DNA of 64,000 bases from Heterostelium album PN500. Lineage: Eukaryota > Evosea > Eumycetozoa > Acytosteliales > Acytosteliaceae. Below, piece by piece: positions 59,797 through 64,000 of this stretch (position 1 is the first letter of the stretch; each line of letters begins with the position of its first letter). Location: positions 744,001 through 808,000 of the forward strand of contig NW_008805064.1 in the NCBI RefSeq assembly GCF_000004825.1. The letters run 5' to 3'. The translations under genes were made by a program, and so were the position numbers. The notes under the pieces are model-generated. The model worked only from the letters and a program-made list of their open reading frames with translations. It was not told the DNA's origin and made no database searches.

Positions 59797-59988
59797 TTAT
59801 TCGAATTGAGTTGGGTTGACCTTACCTGACATGATGGAGCTACCTAGCTCGTTCTCTGGGAGTAACAACTCACCCAATCCACAACTTGGACCGGATCCGA
59901 GCAAACGGATATCGTTGGCGATCTTCATGAACGAGACGGCGACAGTGTTGCACAACTGACCTCGACCAGTGGTTGAAGTTGGAGTCAT
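59797..59988 (-). pseudogene. Fumarate hydratase (class II) fragment
   Basis: A 63-codon open frame, ATG to TAA: after [20 protein letters not shown] comes [20 protein letters not shown] and then [19 protein letters not shown]. This is the signature segment of class II fumarases (consensus GSSIMPGKVNPTQ), with Pro to Ser in the flexible catalytic loop ([10 protein letters not shown]), Pro to Leu (ENEPG to ENELG) and Cys to Phe at the end. The frame stops just where fumarase would continue, and nothing upstream belongs to it. A whole fumarase has about 460 residues, so it is a fragment; the unbroken frame suggests it is recent or still translated. Confidence 0.75.
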
Positions 59989-60155
59989 TATTGTTATTTA
60001 AATTTTTATAAAGTATTCATATGAGTACATTATTAACATTTTTGAAGAACACACTCAAATGTATTTTATTGTTTTTCGTTTATTGACTAGCGAGGAAAGT
60101 CGATGTGAAGTTCAGGTGTATATTAATTCAATTTTAATTTTTTCTTCCTCTAATC

Positions 60156-60222
60156 TCCCTTTGGTCTAGTGTGAAGAATTTCCGCCTGCACGCGAAAGGC
60201 CGGGTTCATTCCCGGAAGGGAG
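60156..60222 (+). tRNA. Degenerate tRNA-Glu-like sequence (probable pseudo-tRNA)
   Basis: The 5' TCCCTTTGGTCTAGTG and 3' CCCGGAAGGGAG are those of eukaryotic tRNA-Glu. The acceptor arms pair over 7 bp (60156-60162 with 60215-60221), and the T-stem CCGGG/CCCGG (60200-60204 with 60211-60215) is complete. The T-loop has six bases instead of seven, the anticodon loop is one short (CTGCAC), the anticodon stem is mismatched and the D-arm departs from GGTTAGGA. Total 67 nt rather than 72. It is unlikely to be functional. Box A remains; box B (GGTTCATTCC) is one base short. Confidence 0.6.
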
Positions 60223-60260
60223 TAACTTTTATTGATAACTATCTGGCGCATGCGGTAGAA

Positions 60261-60294
<34 letters not shown>

Positions 60295-60432
60295 GGTATG
60301 TTAAAACTCAACACACTTCACACACTAACAGTACAACACACACTCACTTACGTCAGACATTGTACCATCAAAGTAAGTAACAACTATCAGACGAATGACA
60401 TCTCCCCAAATATATTAACAACAGTGGCTCTT

Positions 60433-60570
60433 TCACATAATTGTATGTGATTTGTGACTCTCTCTCTCCCAAGCGGTTACTGTTGAAATGAAGCATAAGT
60501 TTAAATCTAATTGGAATATATCCTTGCAACTACGTTCCACCTCTTTATACTGTTGTTCATCAACACTCAG
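60433..60570 (-). pseudogene. Coding-like fragment, parent unknown
   Basis: Immediately after a CAATAG acceptor, 45 codons read LSVDEQQYKEVERSCKDIFQ and then LDLNLCFISTVTAWERES to a TGA. Composition and codon use resemble real exons here, but no partner exon or family is evident. Confidence 0.35.
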
Positions 60571-60795
60571 CTATTGTAAGATCTATTATATCCTATTATT
60601 TAATAATAACTATATACAACAAAGTTAATGTTTTATTGCATATTTCTCTTGGCCTGTATGATAATGTAAATTTAATATTGTATGAATATAAATAGTGAAT
60701 TAATTGTCAATTTATATTTTGGTGTTCAATATTTTGGCATTTATTCATATTTATTTGATATTATTAAATACTAATTTAAATAATTCTAGTTTCAT

Positions 60796-60900
60796 CTATT
60801 TATAAATAATTAAATAATCTTTGGGTACTCCATCCTCTAGAGCACAGATACTCGAGCAATAGACTTTCAATGTCACATCTTTCTTTTTGCTGATGCTATT
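60796..60900 (-). pseudogene. Partial second copy of a Cys cluster found in the neighbouring recombinase-like gene
   Basis: The minus strand reads SKKKDVTLKVYCSSICALED and then GVPK before decaying to a stop. The gene ending at 60932 contains LKNDVKLETYYCSSVCALQA and GVTK at its C-terminus. The pattern D-V-x-L-x-x-(Y)-Y-C-S-S-x-C-A-L-x-x-G-V-x-K is shared, so this is a tandem or neighbouring duplicate fragment. Confidence 0.6.
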
Positions 60901-60931
60901 TGAAGGATTTAATTAATTAATATTAAAGAAG

Positions 60932-61890
60932 TTATTTATATCTCATCTTATATTGCTCTTTTAATCTTCTATGATATCTCAGGTGAAATAGACAATATAC
61001 ACCAGTTCTGAGATAAACAAGAGAATATTGCTCACATTGAACTTTTTTGGGTGAATAGTGCTGACATCGTTTCTTGAATAGTCTTGATTGTTCATTCTTT
61101 GTAACTCCAGCTTGCAGAGCACAGACACTTGAGCAGTAATAAGTTTCCAGCTTGACATCATTCTTTAGGTAGACCACAGCTTCATTACATACTGAACAAT
61201 ACTTTGTTTGGTTGATCTCTAGTTGTCCACAGTGAATCTCAGCATCGTCTTTATTAAAGTTATCTTCACAATAATCATTATCGATTTTAAACATTTCGAC
61301 ACTGTGGAGTTGTTTGATTCTAATTGTTCGAATTAACAATTAGAATATTAAGATTAATATATAGTTTTATATAAAGAGGAGAGAAAGTAGGATGACTTAC
61401 TTTTCAACCAATAATCTATTTTCATAAGTGATTGTTGTATCACATCTGGTATTAATAGTCTGGTTATGGAAATCTCTTAGGAGTATGAAACAAGCATCAT
61501 CCAGGATCCCACGTTGATCATTGAATCCCAGAATTCTGGCAGCCTCTCCGATTACAATATCCACATTGGATTTATCAGCCCAGCCGTAATATAAATCCTT
61601 AAACTCTGGCTTTTGTTTGACAATATCTTTAACTATTTTTGCTTTTCTTTTTCTATTATAATTGATGCTAGTAGTTGTTGATGAAGATTCCTGACTATTA
61701 TTATTGTTGTTGTTGTTCTCATCGTCATCACTATTATTAATGTTGTTGATATTACTGCTATTATTATCATTGTTGTTGTTGTTCTGTCTGTTGGTAGTGG
61801 TGGTGGTTGTCTTAGGCCATGTTACAAATTCCATATCTGAATAACCGATATCTATATATTCTTCATCATCGATATTATTATTATTGCTGG

Positions 61891-61942
<52 letters not shown>

Positions 61943-64000
61943 ATTGTTATTGTTATTGTTATTATTATTGTTGTTGTTGTTGTTGTTGCTAATATTATTA
62001 TTTTTATCGCTATTACTATTATCATTATCATTATTATCTGCCGCCAACTTCGATCCAATATCTTTTTTAGAATTTTCAATAGCAACAAGAATTGTTTGAT
62101 CGACCTTGTATCTGGACATAATGAATCTCATATACTCTCTAAATTGCCTAGCTTTCACCAAAGCATCATAGAGAAATCGGTATGTTGAATAATTAACTAT
62201 GAATGGAAACCACAAGGTAGGACCGAATGGAACGTAACTGTCAGATCGTTTGATGTGTTCATTGATTTTATCAAACTTGCTTTTGAATACTCCATCAAGA
62301 TATGCCATGTATATTATAAATAGTAGTATATTTTCGTCCTCCATTGCCGCTGACATTGCTTCATTTACTTCATAACCCATATGCGTTCTGATCTGGATCA
62401 GAGCCTGAAGGAGAGCTCCTGCAAAGTCTGCTTTAACATCTTCAAGATAGGCAGGAGGTGGGAATAGACCGACAAGTAAACATTTGAGAGACGCTGCCAA
62501 CTCGCGAAATACGATCAATACCTGTGAATACCATCATCCATGGTTTGAGTAGAGTTGTATCAATTCTGTACTTCTCCAATAACTCTGACACTCTGGAATT
62601 AGTCTGAACAATGTCAACAAATTCATCTTCTTCGTCTCTATCACGATCCTTTGGCTCTGGACCATGGATAAGAAACTTTTTAGCATTTGTTATTAATGCA
62701 TTAACAAAGAGAATTTCATTATCTAGAAATTATTATATTATTAATATATATTCTTTGTTTAATTAATATTTTAAATTACTATAACATACCATCTTTCTTT
62801 TCAATCAAGTCTATTGGAATCTTCTCATTATTTTGATATTCACTCTCTTCTGGATCTTCATTCAATGGTACCTCCAATGTCTTTGAATCCAATTTCTTTC
62901 CACCCAAATCCATTAATGGATTGGCTTCTTGAAAGTGGGATACACTAGCACACTTTGGATTGGGTGCAAAGAGTTTGCCAATCAATATTTGGTCATTGAC
63001 AGAGGTACCACAAGAGCGAGATGTCGCTGATACACGAGAGAAGCAAACAACATTCTCAATTGAACCATTCAACCTTTTAAAGATGTTTTTAAAGTCGGGA
63101 TCTGTATATACATTCTCAATGAAATGTTTGGTAACGAAATGACGCTTGGCATAAACACCATGCTCACTTGACAATTGAAAGTAAACCTCTCCAATCTTCT
63201 TGACCTCCTCGTAGAGATCTCCGAAAGAGATATCAACCCTCGTGTAACCAAAGGAAGAATCGGTTGATTCAAACTTGAATACCAATTTCAATCCAAAGTC
63301 AATGAGATATGAGCCAGATGGAATCATTGGTGTATGAATATGTGCAACAAAGAGAATAACACTATTATTTGTAAAGTGGTCAAACATTTCGAGAATTTCC
63401 TTGGAGTGTCTTGAAATCCGGTCCAAACCAAAGACAATAACAATATCGCGAAAGTCGAGGGCCTCTTTAAACTTGATCATTTGCTCTCTAAACTTCACTG
63501 GATACCAGAATGTACTGACTACTTCCATAATGAATCTCAACTTGTATGAATTGACATCCAAGTTTGAGGTTGGAAACAAGCTCTTCTTGTTATTTGTTGT
63601 CAACTTCATGTGCACCGCCATCAAACCTGTAAACTGGTCCAACAATTCGATACTTGTGTGTTTTCCACTTAGTGAAGACTCGCGTAGGAGATAGTATATG
63701 TTATGACTGTCACTCTCGGCAAACATCTTTCGAATGGTATCTGCATTGAGCACATCGTTGGTTGACTTGGTATTCAGCTGCTTCTTTCCAGATTTACCAG
63801 ATTTAACGAGCTTTTCAGTTTCTGATTGTCTAAGAAATACAAGAGCATTGATGACAGTAGAATTTAATTGTCTTTGGGTGGACATTCTATTCTTACTATA
63901 TATATTTTCGTTACCCTTTTTTGGCATACCATTTGTAATATTGAGATAAACAACCTTATTTAAACCGATATACTGGAATCTCCTAGTTTTATTATAATAA
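60932..64000 (-). CDS. Tandem serine-recombinase-like protein with Cys/His C-terminus (5' end outside window, one apparent frame break)
   Basis: Exons: from the window edge (in-frame ATG at 63927, but the frame is open to 64000) to 62790; 62722-61401; 61319-60932. First resolvase-like domain: YLLRESSLSGKHTSIELLDQ (catalytic-type Arg and Ser) and 75 residues on LDRISRHSKEIL (the two-Arg active-site motif). Second: VVCFSRVSATSRSCGTSVND, then after an insertion and an intron FTGIDRISR. Right after this motif (about 62500-62510) the frame moves by one base, and the other frame goes on, LAASLKCLLVGLFPPPAYLE, for over 350 codons with an Asn24 tract. The last exon holds a Cys/His cluster (YCSVCNEAV, YYCSSVCAL, CQHYS, CLFHLRYH). 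In known enzymes these motifs belong to DNA-cutting serine recombinases; here activity and role are unknown. Confidence 0.6.

Larger units (their letters stand above)
58141..60931. other. 2.8-kb region with decayed gene fragments
   Basis: No intact gene. Separate entries describe coding-like fragments on the minus strand and a tRNA-like sequence. Other pieces: minus 59094-58783 has a 103-codon open frame (LEFISNSMNNSELYSKLKIV) of unknown origin; around 59420-59510 the minus strand reads GDLRISSAQSLATIHSIDAL, in frame and free of stops. A T-run of 29 bases follows at about 60262-60290. Confidence 0.5.

Noticed and set aside
60091-60101. GAGGAAAGTC, similar to the conserved start of bacterial RNase P RNA
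   Set aside because: Only ten bases match and the following sequence shows no P-RNA structure.
61884-62099. Poly-Leu and poly-Thr frames
   Set aside because: Alternate readings of the AAC/AAT repeat that encodes poly-Asn in the recombinase-like gene.
1-64000. LTR retrotransposons, DIRS-type or other large virus-like elements
   Set aside because: No reverse transcriptase, integrase, capsid or long terminal repeat sequence was recognised on either strand.

Overview
The window is a nuclear contig from a dictyostelid social amoeba (Amoebozoa). The signs are AT-rich spacers and more GC-balanced exons, short introns (about 65-120 bp, mostly GTATGT or GTAAGT donors and TAG/AAG/CAG acceptors), A-rich start contexts, Asn and Gln homopolymers from AAT/AAC/CAA repeats, and lineage markers: a small hssA/2C/7E-like protein, a myosin-K homologue and dictyostelid-type ankyrin-repeat genes. 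Codon use is less AT-biased than in D. discoideum, which suggests another genus (Heterostelium or Cavenderia would fit), but the species cannot be fixed from the sequence.

Layout: 1-4.9 kb, 5' part of a giant bridge-like lipid-transfer gene (BLTP1/Csf1/KIAA1109 family, minus strand, cut by the window edge). 5.7-7.3 kb, a small Gly-rich hssA-like gene and a membrane RING protein. 8.9-15.1 kb, a DOCK-family Rho-GEF gene with one apparent 1-nt break. 15.5-19.8 kb, a B-box/kelch-like gene (also one apparent 1-nt break), a four-helix membrane protein and a secreted, probably GPI-anchored nucleobase deaminase. 22-29.3 kb, a CH+LIM cytoskeletal protein, an ankyrin-repeat protein and a myosin K with a large Gly-Pro-Arg insert in the motor and a CaaX end. 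30.3-41.2 kb, a secreted C39-like protein, GAR1, two more ankyrin-family genes (one short), an SH3BGRL-like thioredoxin-fold protein, a BAR-RhoGAP and a zinc-finger/AT-hook protein. 41.3-50.1 kb, cytosolic-type leucyl-tRNA synthetase, a TMEM135-like protein, another four-helix membrane protein and MBF1. 50.6-58.1 kb, tRNA-splicing endonuclease subunit Sen34, a hotdog thioesterase and a tandem-domain (atypical) E2F factor.

The last 6 kb differ. From 58.2 to 60.9 kb lies a patch of decayed coding fragments (a cullin piece, a fumarase piece, unidentified coding-like stretches) together with a degenerate tRNA-Glu-like sequence. From 60.9 kb to the window edge runs a minus-strand gene whose product has two serine-recombinase (resolvase)-like catalytic domains in tandem, a long Asn-rich middle and a C-terminal Cys/His cluster; a second, partial copy of that cluster lies just downstream. 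This is the least ordinary locus here.

The genes do not form operons. Functionally, several serve actin and membrane dynamics (DOCK, BAR-RhoGAP, myosin K, CH-LIM), several RNA metabolism (GAR1, Sen34, LeuRS), and the rest transcription and lipid or membrane biology.
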